From Roseospira goensis (GTDB lineage Bacteria > Pseudomonadota > Alphaproteobacteria > Rhodospirillales > Rhodospirillaceae), in contig NZ_JACIGI010000018.1 in NCBI RefSeq assembly GCF_014197795.1, forward strand, positions 23,784-87,783: DNA of 64,000 nt. Direction: 5' to 3'. This document shows, in pieces, positions 8,030 to 16,932 of this stretch. The notes under the pieces were generated by a model, which did not search any database, was not told the origin of the DNA, and worked only from the letters and a program-made list of their open reading frames with translations. Made by a program: the position numbers and the translations under genes. Every line of letters begins with the position of its first letter. The stretch's first letter is position 1.

Positions 8030-11000
8030 ATGAGCCGTGATCCGCTCTGGTACAAGGACGCCATCATCTACCAGCTCCACGTCAAGGCCTTCGCCGACAC
8101 CGACGGCAATGGCATCGGCGACTTCAAGGGCCTGACGGACAAGCTGGACTACCTGACCGAACTGGGCGTGACGGCGGTCTGGTTGCTGCCGTTCTACCCG
8201 TCGCCGCTGCGCGACGACGGCTACGACATCGCCGAGTACCAGGCGGTCAACGCGTCCTACGGGTCGATGCAGGACTTCCGGCGCTTCGTGAAGGAGGCGC
8301 ACAAGCGTGGTCTGCGCGTCATCACCGAGTTGGTCATCAACCATACCTCGGACCAGCATCCGTGGTTTCAGCGGGCGCGCCGCGCCAAGCCGGGCAGCGT
8401 GGCGCGGAACTACTACGTCTGGTCCGACACCGACCAGAAGTATCAGGGCACGCGCATCATCTTCACCGACACCGAGACCTCGAACTGGGCCTGGGATCCC
8501 GTGGCCCAATCCTATTACTGGCACCGCTTCTTCAGCCATCAGCCGGACCTGAACTTCGACAATCCGCGCGTGTTCGACGCCATCGCCCGGGTCATGAAGT
8601 TCTGGCTTGAGACCGGTGTCGACGGGTTGCGCCTGGATGCCATCCCCTACCTGGTGGAGCGCGAAGGCACCAACAACGAGAACCTGCCCGAGACCCATGA
8701 CGTGGTGAAGCGCCTGCGGGCGTGGCTCGACCAGCATTTCGACGATCGCATGTTCCTGGGCGAGGCCAACCAGTGGCCGGAGGACGTGCGCCCCTACTTC
8801 GGTGACGGCGACGAATGCCACATGGCGTTTCACTTTCCGGTCATGCCGCGCATCTACATGGCGGTGGCCCAGGAGGACCGCCACCCCATCACCGACATCA
8901 TGCGCCAGACCCCGGAGATCCCGGAAAACTGTCAGTGGGCCATCTTCCTGCGCAATCATGACGAGCTGACGCTGGAGATGGTCACGGACCGGGAGCGGGA
9001 CTACCTGTACAGCACCTATGCCGCCGACAAGCGGGCGCGCATCAATGTCGGCATCCGCCGCCGCCTCGCGCCGCTGCTGAACAACGACCGGCGCAAGATC
9101 GAACTGCTCAACAGCCTGTTGATGAGCCTGCCCGGGACTCCCATCGTCTACTACGGGGACGAGATCGGCATGGGCGACAACATCTTCCTGGGCGACCGCG
9201 ACGCCGTGCGCACACCCATGCAGTGGTCGCCGGACCGTAACGGCGGCTTCTCGCGTGCCGATCCCGCCAACCTGTACCTGCCGCCGATCATGGATCCGGT
9301 CTATGGCTTCGGCGCGGTCAACGTGGAGGCGCAGGCGCGCAGCCCGCATTCGCTGCTCAACTGGATGCGCCGCCTCATCAACACGCGCAAGCGTCACCGG
9401 GCGTTCGGGCGTGGCACCCTGGAGTTCCTGTATCCCGGCAACCGCAAGATCCTGGCCTACCTGCGCCGCTATGAGGATGAGGTCATCCTGTGCGTCGCCA
9501 ACCTGTCGCGGGCCTCGCAGCCGGTCGAACTGGACCTGTCGGACTTCGAGGGCCGGGTGCCGGTGGAACTGCTGGGGCGCAGCGCCTTTCCGCCGATTGG
9601 TGAGCTGCCATACTTCATCACGCTGTCGGCCTACGGATTCTACTGGTTCCGGCTGACCGAGGAAGCGGAGGCCCCCATGTGGCACGAACCCTACGTGCAT
9701 CCGCTGCCGGACATGATGACGCTGGTGGTCCCGCAGGGGTGGGGCAGCCTGTTCACCGGCAAGACCGGCGCCACCCTGATCGACGAGATCCTGCCCTCGT
9801 TCCTGCGCAACCAGCGCTGGTTCGCTGGCAAGGAGCAAGGCATCGCCGCGGTCTCGGTGCGTGACCAGGCCACGCTGGGCGAGGGGGATGCCTCGTTCCT
9901 GATGACCCTGCTCGACGCAGACCTGGCGGATGGGGAGCAGCAGCGCTATTTGCTGCCGCTGGCGGTGACCTGGGAGGCCAAGGAGGATCCGGCGGCCGAA
10001 TTGCTGTCGTATGCGCTGGCGCGGGCGCGCCGGGTACACCGGGTCGGCGTGCTGCACGACGCGTTGGCCGATGCCCCCTTCACGGCGGCGGTGATCGAGG
10101 CCATGCGCGCCGATCGACGCGTGCCCACGGCCGGCGGTGGCACGGTGGCGTTCCGTCCCACCCACCTGCTGGCCGAGGAGCCGCCGGTGGGCGTCGACGA
10201 TATCGGCCGGCTGGGCCGCGAACAGTCCAACACGTCGATGTTCATCGGCGACCGCATGGTGCTGAAGGTCTACCGCCGGCTGAACGAGGGCGTTCATCCG
10301 GAGTTGGAGGTCGGCCGCTTCCTGACCGACGTGGCGGGCTACGCCAACACGCCACCGCTGCTGGGGTCGATCGAGATGACCTGGGCCGACGGCACGCCGA
10401 CCGCGTTGGCGGTGCTCCAGGGGTTCGTCCGCAACCAGGGCGATGGCTGGACCTACACCAAGGACTACCTGTCGCGCTATCTGGAGGACGCCGACCTGCG
10501 CGGCCACGCCGGGGGATCCGAGGACGACACCGAGGAGGCCGACCACTCGCTGTATCTGGCGCTGGCCCACACCATGGGGCGTCGGGTCGCGGAACTGCAT
10601 CGGGCGCTGGCCATCGACACCGACGACCCGGCCTTCCGCTCCGAACCGGTGGCGCTCGACGACCGCCGCCTGTGGCTCGGTCAGGTCAAGGAAGAGGCGG
10701 CCAAGGCGCGCCGCTCGCTGGAGCGGGCGCTGGAGGTGCTGGACGCCGAGACCCGGGCGGTGGCCGACGACCTGCTGGAGAACTGGGGCCAGGTCGACGG
10801 CCTGATCGAATCGGCGTTGCCGGAGGGCGTGGACCTGATGAAGACCCGCTTCCACGGCGACCTGCATTTGGGTCAGGTCGTGGTGGCGAAGGACGACATC
10901 TACATTCTCGACTTCGAGGGCGAGCCGGCACGGGCGGTCAATCAGCGCCGACTGAAACACATGCCGTTGAAGGACGTGGCCGGGATGGTGCGGTCGTTCA

Positions 11001-11320
11001 ACTACGCCGCCTGGGCGGCCCTGTTCGAGCGCCGCGACGTTCAGAGCGACGCGCTGGAAACCCTGGGTCCCGTGGCCGACGCGTGGGAGACGCAGGTTGT
11101 CGAAACGTTCCTGAGCGGGTATCACGACTCGATCGGAGATTGCCGGTCGGTGCCGGCCGACCCGGATCAGTTCGAAGCCTTGCTGGCCTTGTTCACCCTG
11201 GAGAAGGCCTTCTACGAAATCGGGTACGAGACGGCCAACCGGCCGGCCTGGGCACGGATCCCGATCCGTGGCGTGCACCGGCTGGTGCTCGGCGACGGGC
11301 TGCGGAACGCCGGAGAATAG
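8030..11320 (+). CDS. treS: Trehalose synthase - maltokinase fusion (TreS-Mak)
   Basis: This 1096-residue protein joins two consecutive enzymes of the GlgE pathway. Residues 1 to about 540 are trehalose synthase (GH13_16), which interconverts trehalose and maltose: ITELVINHTSDQHPWF, GLRLDAIPYL with D203, FLGEANQWP with E245 and FLRNHDELTLEM. From about residue 575 to the end is maltokinase, which phosphorylates maltose to maltose-1-phosphate: RNQRWFAGKEQGI, an LKVYRRLNEGVHPELEVG nucleotide-site segment, and the kinase core HGDLHLGQ (H942) with ILDFEGEPA. Fusion keeps maltose between the active sites. The ATG at 8030 is preferred over TTG at 8015, which overlaps the GAAAGGG binding site. A 236-base spacer with no evident feature precedes it. 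Confidence 0.97.
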   Translation: MSRDPLWYKDAIIYQLHVKAFADTDGNGIGDFKGLTDKLDYLTELGVTAVWLLPFYPSPLRDDGYDIAEYQAVNASYGSMQDFRRFVKEAHKRGLRVITELVINHTSDQHPWFQRARRAKPGSVARNYYVWSDTDQKYQGTRIIFTDTETSNWAWDPVAQSYYWHRFFSHQPDLNFDNPRVFDAIARVMKFWLETGVDGLRLDAIPYLVEREGTNNENLPETHDVVKRLRAWLDQHFDDRMFLGEANQWPEDVRPYFGDGDECHMAFHFPVMPRIYMAVAQEDRHPITDIMRQTPEIPENCQWAIFLRNHDELTLEMVTDRERDYLYSTYAADKRARINVGIRRRLAPLLNNDRRKIELLNSLLMSLPGTPIVYYGDEIGMGDNIFLGDRDAVRTPMQWSPDRNGGFSRADPANLYLPPIMDPVYGFGAVNVEAQARSPHSLLNWMRRLINTRKRHRAFGRGTLEFLYPGNRKILAYLRRYEDEVILCVANLSRASQPVELDLSDFEGRVPVELLGRSAFPPIGELPYFITLSAYGFYWFRLTEEAEAPMWHEPYVHPLPDMMTLVVPQGWGSLFTGKTGATLIDEILPSFLRNQRWFAGKEQGIAAVSVRDQATLGEGDASFLMTLLDADLADGEQQRYLLPLAVTWEAKEDPAAELLSYALARARRVHRVGVLHDALADAPFTAAVIEAMRADRRVPTAGGGTVAFRPTHLLAEEPPVGVDDIGRLGREQSNTSMFIGDRMVLKVYRRLNEGVHPELEVGRFLTDVAGYANTPPLLGSIEMTWADGTPTALAVLQGFVRNQGDGWTYTKDYLSRYLEDADLRGHAGGSEDDTEEADHSLYLALAHTMGRRVAELHRALAIDTDDPAFRSEPVALDDRRLWLGQVKEEAAKARRSLERALEVLDAETRAVADDLLENWGQVDGLIESALPEGVDLMKTRFHGDLHLGQVVVAKDDIYILDFEGEPARAVNQRRLKHMPLKDVAGMVRSFNYAAWAALFERRDVQSDALETLGPVADAWETQVVETFLSGYHDSIGDCRSVPADPDQFEALLALFTLEKAFYEIGYETANRPAWARIPIRGVHRLVLGDGLRNAGE

Positions 11321-11372
11321 AGGCGCGGGGGGCGTCGGGCGGCCGGGCCTGGGGCTGTCCGACGTGACCTTA

Positions 11373-11506
11373 GCGCCGATCGCTCGAAATCGGAACCACC
11401 GGGGTGGGGCCGATTTCGAGCGTGAATCGGCGCGATCTGTTGGTTTCAGAGCGGAACGCCCGAATTCGAAATCACCATGCGATTCCGTATTCGGGCGTTC
11501 CGCTCT
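11373..11506. repeat. Two-hairpin intergenic element, copy A
   Basis: The spacer between treS and glgX holds two large hairpins. In hairpin 1 (11373-11433) GCGCCGAT + CGCTCGAAATCGG pairs with CCGATTTCGAGCG + ATCGGCGC; a TGA bulge at 11423-11425 interrupts the right arm, and the apex CCACC/GGTGG is also paired. Hairpin 2 (11448-11506) has a perfect 18-bp outer stem starting AGAGCGGAACGCCCGAAT and an inner CGAAATC/GATTCCG stem. Related elements occur at 16037, 57509 and 63706. It splits the glucan cluster and could act on transcript processing or termination. Confidence 0.9.
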
Positions 11507-11529
11507 AAGGGGGAGGGCGCGGGCCGAGC

Positions 11530-13740
11530 ATGACCACGTCGGATGTGCGCGTATGGCCCGGGCATCCCCACCCGCTGGGTGCCACCTGGGATGGTCGCGG
11601 GGTCAACTTCGCGCTGTTCTCGGCCCATGCCGAAAGGGTGGAGCTGTGCCTATTCGATGCCCGCGGGCGTGAGACCCGGGTTGAACTGCCCGAGTACACC
11701 GACGAGGTTTGGCACGGCTACCTTCCCGAGGTCGGTCCGGGACAGGTCTACGGCTATCGGGTGCACGGACCGCATGCGCCCGACCGCGGCCACTGGTTCA
11801 ACCCGCACAAGCTGTTGCTGGACCCCTATGCGCGCGCGCTGACCGGTCGGCTGGACTGGAGCGGCCCCCACTTCTGCTTCCAGCTCGGCCACCCGCGCGC
11901 CGACCTGTCCTTCTGCACCCGCGACAACGCCGCCACCATGCTGAAGGCGGTGGTGGTGGACCCGGCCGCCGGTGGTCCGGACACCGGCACGCCGCCGCGC
12001 CATCCCTGGCACACCAGCGTGCTCTACGAGATGCATGTGCGCGGCTTCACCATGCGCCATCCGGACGTGCACGAAAGCTATCGCGGCACCTTCGCCGGCC
12101 TGTCGACCCGGGCGGTGGCCGACCACCTCAGGGCGCTGGGGATCACGGCGGTGGAGCTGCTGCCGGTGCACGCCTTCGTCCATGACCGTCATTTGGTGGT
12201 CAAGGGACTCAGCAACTATTGGGGGTACAACCCCATTTCGTTTTTTGCCCCGCACCCCGGCTATCTGGCGAGTGGTAGCCTCGACGAGGTGCGGACCTTC
12301 GTGCGCGGCATGCATGACGCCGGCATCGAGGTGATCCTGGACGTGGTCTACAACCACACCGGCGAGGGCAGCCAGATGGGGCCGATGCTGTCGTTCCGCG
12401 GCATCGACAATGCGAGTTACTACCGGCTCGTGCCCGGCAATCGGCGCTACTACATGGACTCGAGTGGGTGCGGCAACACGCTGAACTTCCGCCATCACCG
12501 CGTCATCCAGTTGGTGATGGATTCGCTGCGCTACTGGGTGCAGGAGATGGGGGTGGACGGCTTCCGCTTCGACCTCGCCGCCGCGATGGGCCGTGACGTC
12601 GGCCATTTCGACCGCGATGCCAGTTTTCTGGCGGCCGCCCGCCAGGACCCCGTTCTCTCGCGCGTCAAGATGATCGCCGAGCCCTGGGACGTGGGCGAGG
12701 GCGGCTATCAGCTCGGCCAGTTCCCGCCCGGATGGGCGGAGTGGAACGACCGCTATCGGGATACGGTGCGCGGCTTCTGGCGCGGCGACGGCGGTCAGGT
12801 GCCGGACCTCGCCACCCGCCTGACCGGGTCGTCGGACATCTTCGGGCGGCGCGGGCGCAAACCGTGGGCCAGCATCAACTTCGTCACCGCGCACGACGGC
12901 TTCACCCTGGCGGATCTGGTCTCCTATGACCGCAAGCACAACGACGCCAACGGTGAGGACAACCGAGACGGCACCGACGACAACCGGAGCTGGAATCACG
13001 GCGTCGAGGGTCCGACCACGGACCATGACATCACGACGCTGCGCCGGCGCCAGAGGGTGAATCTGCTGGCGACCCTGCTGCTGTCCCAGGGGGTGCCCAT
13101 GCTGTTGGCCGGGGACGAGTTCGGCCACAGCCAGGGCGGCAACAACAATCCCTACTGCCAGGACAACCGGACCACGTGGCTGGACTGGGATCGGATCACG
13201 CCGGAGGAGCGCCGACTCACGCGGCTGGTGAGCTGGTTGATCCGGTTGCGGCGCACTCACAGCGTGTTTCACCGCGATCGGTTCTTGCGCGGAAAGGTTG
13301 TTCCCGGGACCGAAATCATCGACTCAAAATGGGTCAACGCCGACGGCCGCGAACGCCAGGTGAGCGACTGGGAAAATGGCGACACCCGCTTCGTCGGTTT
13401 GCTGTTGCGCGGTGCTGCCGGATGCTACTACGTCACGGCCACGGGCGAGCCGCGCCCGGACGACAGCTTTCTCATTTGCATGAACGCCGGCGACGAGCCT
13501 CTCACCTGCCAGCTCCCCGCTCTCGATGACGGGGGGGCGTGGCTGCCGCTGCTGGACACGGCCGATGGTCCCGTGCTGGCGGGTGCGCCGGCATCGGAGG
13601 ACGGCGATGCCTACCCGATGGCGGGCCGGTCGCTGGTGCTGTTCCGCCGGCTGCCGGTCGGCGCGGACGGGCCCGAGGCGGTGGTTGGTCCGGCGGCCCG
13701 CGGCCGGCGACAATCCGGTGTGGCCGGCGACTCATCCTGA
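11530..13740 (+). CDS. glgX: Glycogen debranching enzyme (isoamylase type)
   Basis: GlgX hydrolyses alpha-1,6 branches of glycogen, preferring short limit-dextrin side chains. The 736-residue protein has an N-terminal CBM48-like beta domain (GATWDGRGVNFALFSAHAER and YGYRVHGP), then a GH13_11 barrel: VILDVVYNHTGEG, VDGFRFDLAAAMGRD with D348, KMIAEPWDVGEGGYQLG with E384, and INFVTAHDGFTLADLVSYD. Length is slightly above the E. coli enzyme (657). The ATG at 11530 follows a GGGGGAGGG purine stretch about 12 bases upstream. It ends 17 bases before malQ, so these two are probably co-transcribed, while element A separates them from treS. Confidence 0.95.
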   Translation: MTTSDVRVWPGHPHPLGATWDGRGVNFALFSAHAERVELCLFDARGRETRVELPEYTDEVWHGYLPEVGPGQVYGYRVHGPHAPDRGHWFNPHKLLLDPYARALTGRLDWSGPHFCFQLGHPRADLSFCTRDNAATMLKAVVVDPAAGGPDTGTPPRHPWHTSVLYEMHVRGFTMRHPDVHESYRGTFAGLSTRAVADHLRALGITAVELLPVHAFVHDRHLVVKGLSNYWGYNPISFFAPHPGYLASGSLDEVRTFVRGMHDAGIEVILDVVYNHTGEGSQMGPMLSFRGIDNASYYRLVPGNRRYYMDSSGCGNTLNFRHHRVIQLVMDSLRYWVQEMGVDGFRFDLAAAMGRDVGHFDRDASFLAAARQDPVLSRVKMIAEPWDVGEGGYQLGQFPPGWAEWNDRYRDTVRGFWRGDGGQVPDLATRLTGSSDIFGRRGRKPWASINFVTAHDGFTLADLVSYDRKHNDANGEDNRDGTDDNRSWNHGVEGPTTDHDITTLRRRQRVNLLATLLLSQGVPMLLAGDEFGHSQGGNNNPYCQDNRTTWLDWDRITPEERRLTRLVSWLIRLRRTHSVFHRDRFLRGKVVPGTEIIDSKWVNADGRERQVSDWENGDTRFVGLLLRGAAGCYYVTATGEPRPDDSFLICMNAGDEPLTCQLPALDDGGAWLPLLDTADGPVLAGAPASEDGDAYPMAGRSLVLFRRLPVGADGPEAVVGPAARGRRQSGVAGDSS

Positions 13741-13757
13741 TCGGCAGGGAGGCCGCG

Positions 13758-15980
13758 ATGAACAGACAGGACGAGCTGGAGGCGCTGGCGCGTCTGGCCG
13801 GCGTGTCCCCGGAATACTGGGACGCCTTCGGGACCCATGCGGTGGTGCCCGAGGGGACCAAGCGCGCCTTCCTGGCCGGCATGGGCATGGCCGCCGGCGA
13901 CGCCGAAGAGGCCGGGCGCACCCTGGCGGACCTGGAGGCGCGGACCGACGCCCGCTTGGCGCCGCCGTGCCTCGTGTTGCGCTGCGAGGCGCCGGGGCTG
14001 GAGCGGCTGCCGCTGGCCCTGTCGGTGCCGGAGTCGGCGCGCTCGGGCCGGCTGTCCTGGGCGCTGGCGGTGGAGGGGCAGACAGGCGACGCCCTGGCCG
14101 GGACACTGGACCTGTCCGGGGCGGTGTCGGAGGGACCGGTCGCGACCGTGGGGACGCGGTCGGTCCAGCGCCTGCACGTCGAGCTGCCGGCGGCGCTGCC
14201 CTGGGGCTATCACCGCTTGACGCTCTCGCTCGACGGGGGCGACGGGGGCGACGCGGCCGATCCCACGCCGGTCATGGTGATCGTGGCGCCCGCGCGGTGC
14301 TACCTGCCGCCGCGGCTGGCCGAGGGCGACCGGCTGTGGGGGCCGTCGGTGCAGGTCTATGCCCTGCGCGGCCGGGACGACTGGGGCATGGGCGACTTCG
14401 CCGACCTGCGCCGGCTGCTGACGGCGAGTGCCGGCGTCGGGGCCGGTGTGGTGGGCATCAACCCGCTGCATGCGCTGTTCCCGACCCGGCCGCGCCACGC
14501 CAGCCCGTATTCGCCGAGCAGCCGGTTGTTCCTCAATCCGCTCTACATCCACCTTCCGGACGTCCCCGAGGCGACCGAGGATGCCGCCCTGGCCGCGCGC
14601 CTCGCGGACCCGGACCTGCGCACCCGCCTGGAGGCGCTGGCCGCGGCGCCCCTGATCGACCACGCCGGGGTGCACGCGGTGAAATGGCCGCTGCTGGAGG
14701 CCCTGTACGAGAGTTTTGCGGCCCGTCACCAGGGGCAGGGCACGGACCGCGACACGGCGTTTCAGGCGTTCCGGGCGGCCCGCGGTCGGCCGCTGCGTCT
14801 GTTCGCGATTCATGAGGCGCTGGCCGAGACCTTTGCGCACATGGGGCACTCGTCGCGGGACTGGCCGGCCGACTACCGCGATCCGTCGGGGCCGGCGGTG
14901 GCCCGCTTCGCCGAGGACCATGCGGACCGCGTTGCCTTCCACGAATACCTTCAGTTCGAGGCTGACCGGCAGCTCGGGACCTGCGCGGCGGCCGCGTGCG
15001 ACGGCGGCATGCCCGTCGGTCTCTACCATGACCTGGCCCTGGGCGCCGACGCCACCGGGGCCGACATCTGGATGAACCAGGACATGGTGGTGCAGGGCGT
15101 CGCCGTCGGCGCCCCGCCGGACCCGCTCAACCTGAAGGGGCAGAACTGGGGCTTTCCGCCGCTGAACCCGGTGCGCCTGCGCGAGCGTGCCTACGATACC
15201 TTTGTGGAGGTGGTGCGGGCCGGGATGCGGCATGCCGGCGCATTGCGCATCGACCATGTCCTTGGTCTCATGCGGATGTTCTGGATCCCGCATGATACGG
15301 CGGCGCGGGACGGCGGCTACGTGCAGTATCCCTTCGACGAGATGCTGGCGGTTCTGGCGCTGGAGAGCCACCGCAACCAGTGCATCGTGATCGGCGAGGA
15401 TCTGGGCACGGTCCCGGACGGGTTTCGGGCGCGCATGTGGCAGGAGAACATCCTGTCCTACCGGCTGTTCTACTTCGAGCGCCACCCGGATCAGTCGCTC
15501 AAGGCCCCGGCGGACTACCCGGACAAGGCAGCGGTGGCGGTCGGCACCCACGACCTGCCGACCCTGCGCGGCTTCTGGACCGGGCATGACCTGCGGGTCA
15601 AGAACGACATCGACCTGTATCCGAGTGCCGAGGTCTACGCCCGTGAACAGGCCGACCGCGCCAGCGATCGGAGCCGCATCCTGCGGACGCTGGAGGCGGC
15701 CGGCTGCCCGGTGCACGACGATGGGTCCGGGGCGGCGCTGTCGGAGGATCTGATCGCGGCGGTCTACCGGTTCATCGCCCGCACGCCCAGCATGATCCTC
15801 TTGCTCCAGCTCGAGGATGCGCTTGACGAACTGGACCAGGCCAACGTTCCCGGCACCGTGGACGAACACCCGAACTGGCGCCGGCGCCTGGGGATCACGG
15901 TCGAGGACCTGGCGGCGTATCCCCGCTTCGCCCGCCTGGCCGCGCTGCTGCGCGCGGAGCGTCCGCCGGTCGACGCCTGA
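13758..15980 (+). CDS. malQ: 4-alpha-glucanotransferase (amylomaltase)
   Basis: MalQ (GH77) moves alpha-1,4-glucan segments between chains, releasing glucose and lengthening maltodextrins. In the 740-residue protein a roughly 170-residue N-terminal domain precedes the barrel, which begins near GPSVQVYALRGRDDWGMGDF. GINPLHALFP, LRIDHVLGLMRMFWIP (nucleophile D499), IGEDLGTVP (E547) and VGTHDLPTLRGFW complete the GH77 catalytic set. The ATG at 13758 is preceded by AGGGAGG; the frame is open further upstream, but that stretch overlaps glgX. It is the last gene of the cluster and would recycle short oligosaccharides released by debranching. Confidence 0.96.
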   Translation: MNRQDELEALARLAGVSPEYWDAFGTHAVVPEGTKRAFLAGMGMAAGDAEEAGRTLADLEARTDARLAPPCLVLRCEAPGLERLPLALSVPESARSGRLSWALAVEGQTGDALAGTLDLSGAVSEGPVATVGTRSVQRLHVELPAALPWGYHRLTLSLDGGDGGDAADPTPVMVIVAPARCYLPPRLAEGDRLWGPSVQVYALRGRDDWGMGDFADLRRLLTASAGVGAGVVGINPLHALFPTRPRHASPYSPSSRLFLNPLYIHLPDVPEATEDAALAARLADPDLRTRLEALAAAPLIDHAGVHAVKWPLLEALYESFAARHQGQGTDRDTAFQAFRAARGRPLRLFAIHEALAETFAHMGHSSRDWPADYRDPSGPAVARFAEDHADRVAFHEYLQFEADRQLGTCAAAACDGGMPVGLYHDLALGADATGADIWMNQDMVVQGVAVGAPPDPLNLKGQNWGFPPLNPVRLRERAYDTFVEVVRAGMRHAGALRIDHVLGLMRMFWIPHDTAARDGGYVQYPFDEMLAVLALESHRNQCIVIGEDLGTVPDGFRARMWQENILSYRLFYFERHPDQSLKAPADYPDKAAVAVGTHDLPTLRGFWTGHDLRVKNDIDLYPSAEVYAREQADRASDRSRILRTLEAAGCPVHDDGSGAALSEDLIAAVYRFIARTPSMILLLQLEDALDELDQANVPGTVDEHPNWRRRLGITVEDLAAYPRFARLAALLRAERPPVDA

Positions 15981-16036
15981 GCCGGACCGGGGTCGGTCCC
16001 TGGCCGGTCCCGCCGGTGTCGGGCGACCCCACGGTA

Positions 16037-16116
16037 CAGCCGATGGCGACACACCGGACTCGCGGCGCGATTTCGGATGGTCGCCATAGAGCCGATCCGC
16101 CCTCGGGGATGCGGCT
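16037..16116. repeat. Two-hairpin intergenic element, copy D (short form)
   Basis: Hairpin 1 has ATGGCGAC (16043-16050) paired with GTCGCCAT (16080-16087). Hairpin 2 (16090-16116) pairs AGCCG/CGGCT and ATCC/GGAT. Bases 16037-16076 match 63706-63745 at about 36 of 40 positions, including a 24-base block with one difference, so the two are copies of one element. It lies in the 586-base malQ-nuoA spacer (15981-16566), which otherwise shows only the nuoA promoter candidate. Confidence 0.8.
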
Positions 16117-16470
16117 GTGCCCGGCTCCGCCCGGCCGCGCGCGGCGCTCGGGGTCTCGGCGGTTGCGGTCTCGGTCGCTTCGGTCGCTGGACAGCGTCGC
16201 AAGACCGGTCGTTGCGTTTCATCAATGCACGGACCGCCCACCTTGGCGATCAAGTATAGGCGGCCCGGGGCCGAGACGCACCGCATGGGCGGCGCGGACG
16301 ACCCCGGACCGTCCCCCGGATTGCCCCTCTCGATCACCCTCTTGATCGCCCTGGGGGGGCTCCCACATGCAGCCGTGAACCGGGAGGGCAGGGCCCTTGG
16401 TGCAGGGACGGCCGGCCGGTGCCGCGACCGTTCGGTGGAGGACCCGCCCACTGCGGTGAGGCATGACGGC

Positions 16471-16499
16471 TTGACTTGCCGGGGGCCGTTGACTAAACG
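16471..16499 (+). promoter_or_regulatory. Candidate nuo operon promoter
   Basis: TTGACT at 16471-16476 and TAAACG at 16494-16499 are separated by 17 bases, matching a housekeeping-sigma layout. This is about 68 bases before the nuoA start and is the best match in the malQ-nuoA spacer. Confidence 0.5.
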
Positions 16500-16566
16500 C
16501 GGACAGGCGGGATCGGGCTTGCGGCCCCTCGCCCACCTTTTCTTCCGGCGGACGGAGCGACACGGT

Positions 16567-16932
16567 ATGGACGAGATGCTCCAAGAGTACCTGCCGATCC
16601 TGGTCTTTCTCGGGATTGCCATCGTGGTCGCCCTGGGGGCCGTCGTCGGGTCGTTGATCATCGTGCCGCAGCGGCCCGATCCGGAAAAGGATTCGGCGTA
16701 TGAATGCGGGTTCGAGGCGTTTGACGACGCCCGGTCCAAGTTCCAGGTGCGGTTCTACCTGGTCGCCATCCTGTTCATCATCTTCGATCTTGAAATTGCG
16801 TTCCTGTTCCCATGGGCCGTGAGCCTGGGCAACATCGGCCTGTTCGGGTTCTGGTCGATGATGGTGTTCCTGGCCGTCCTGACCATCGGGTTCGTTTACG
16901 AGTGGAAGAAAGGGGCACTGGAATGGGAGTGA
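16567..16932 (+). CDS. nuoA: NADH-quinone oxidoreductase subunit A
   Basis: NuoA is a small membrane subunit of complex I next to NuoH and NuoJ at the junction of the peripheral arm and the membrane arm. The 121-residue protein has three membrane segments (about 8-32, 63-87, 91-113) and the typical loop [20 protein letters not shown] with its conserved acidic residues. The ATG at 16567 begins [10 protein letters not shown]; the frame continues upstream, but only this start gives the family N-terminus, with a GGACGGAG element upstream. It overlaps nuoB by 10 bases, implying translational coupling. Confidence 0.97.
   Translation: MDEMLQEYLPILVFLGIAIVVALGAVVGSLIIVPQRPDPEKDSAYECGFEAFDDARSKFQVRFYLVAILFIIFDLEIAFLFPWAVSLGNIGLFGFWSMMVFLAVLTIGFVYEWKKGALEWE

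Noticed and set aside
7772-11278. A 1168-codon open frame antisense to treS-mak, and similar ones at 4182-6875 and 13611-16739
   Set aside because: They mirror genes with complete enzymatic motifs, show no domain character, and are expected in very GC-rich DNA where antisense stops are rare.
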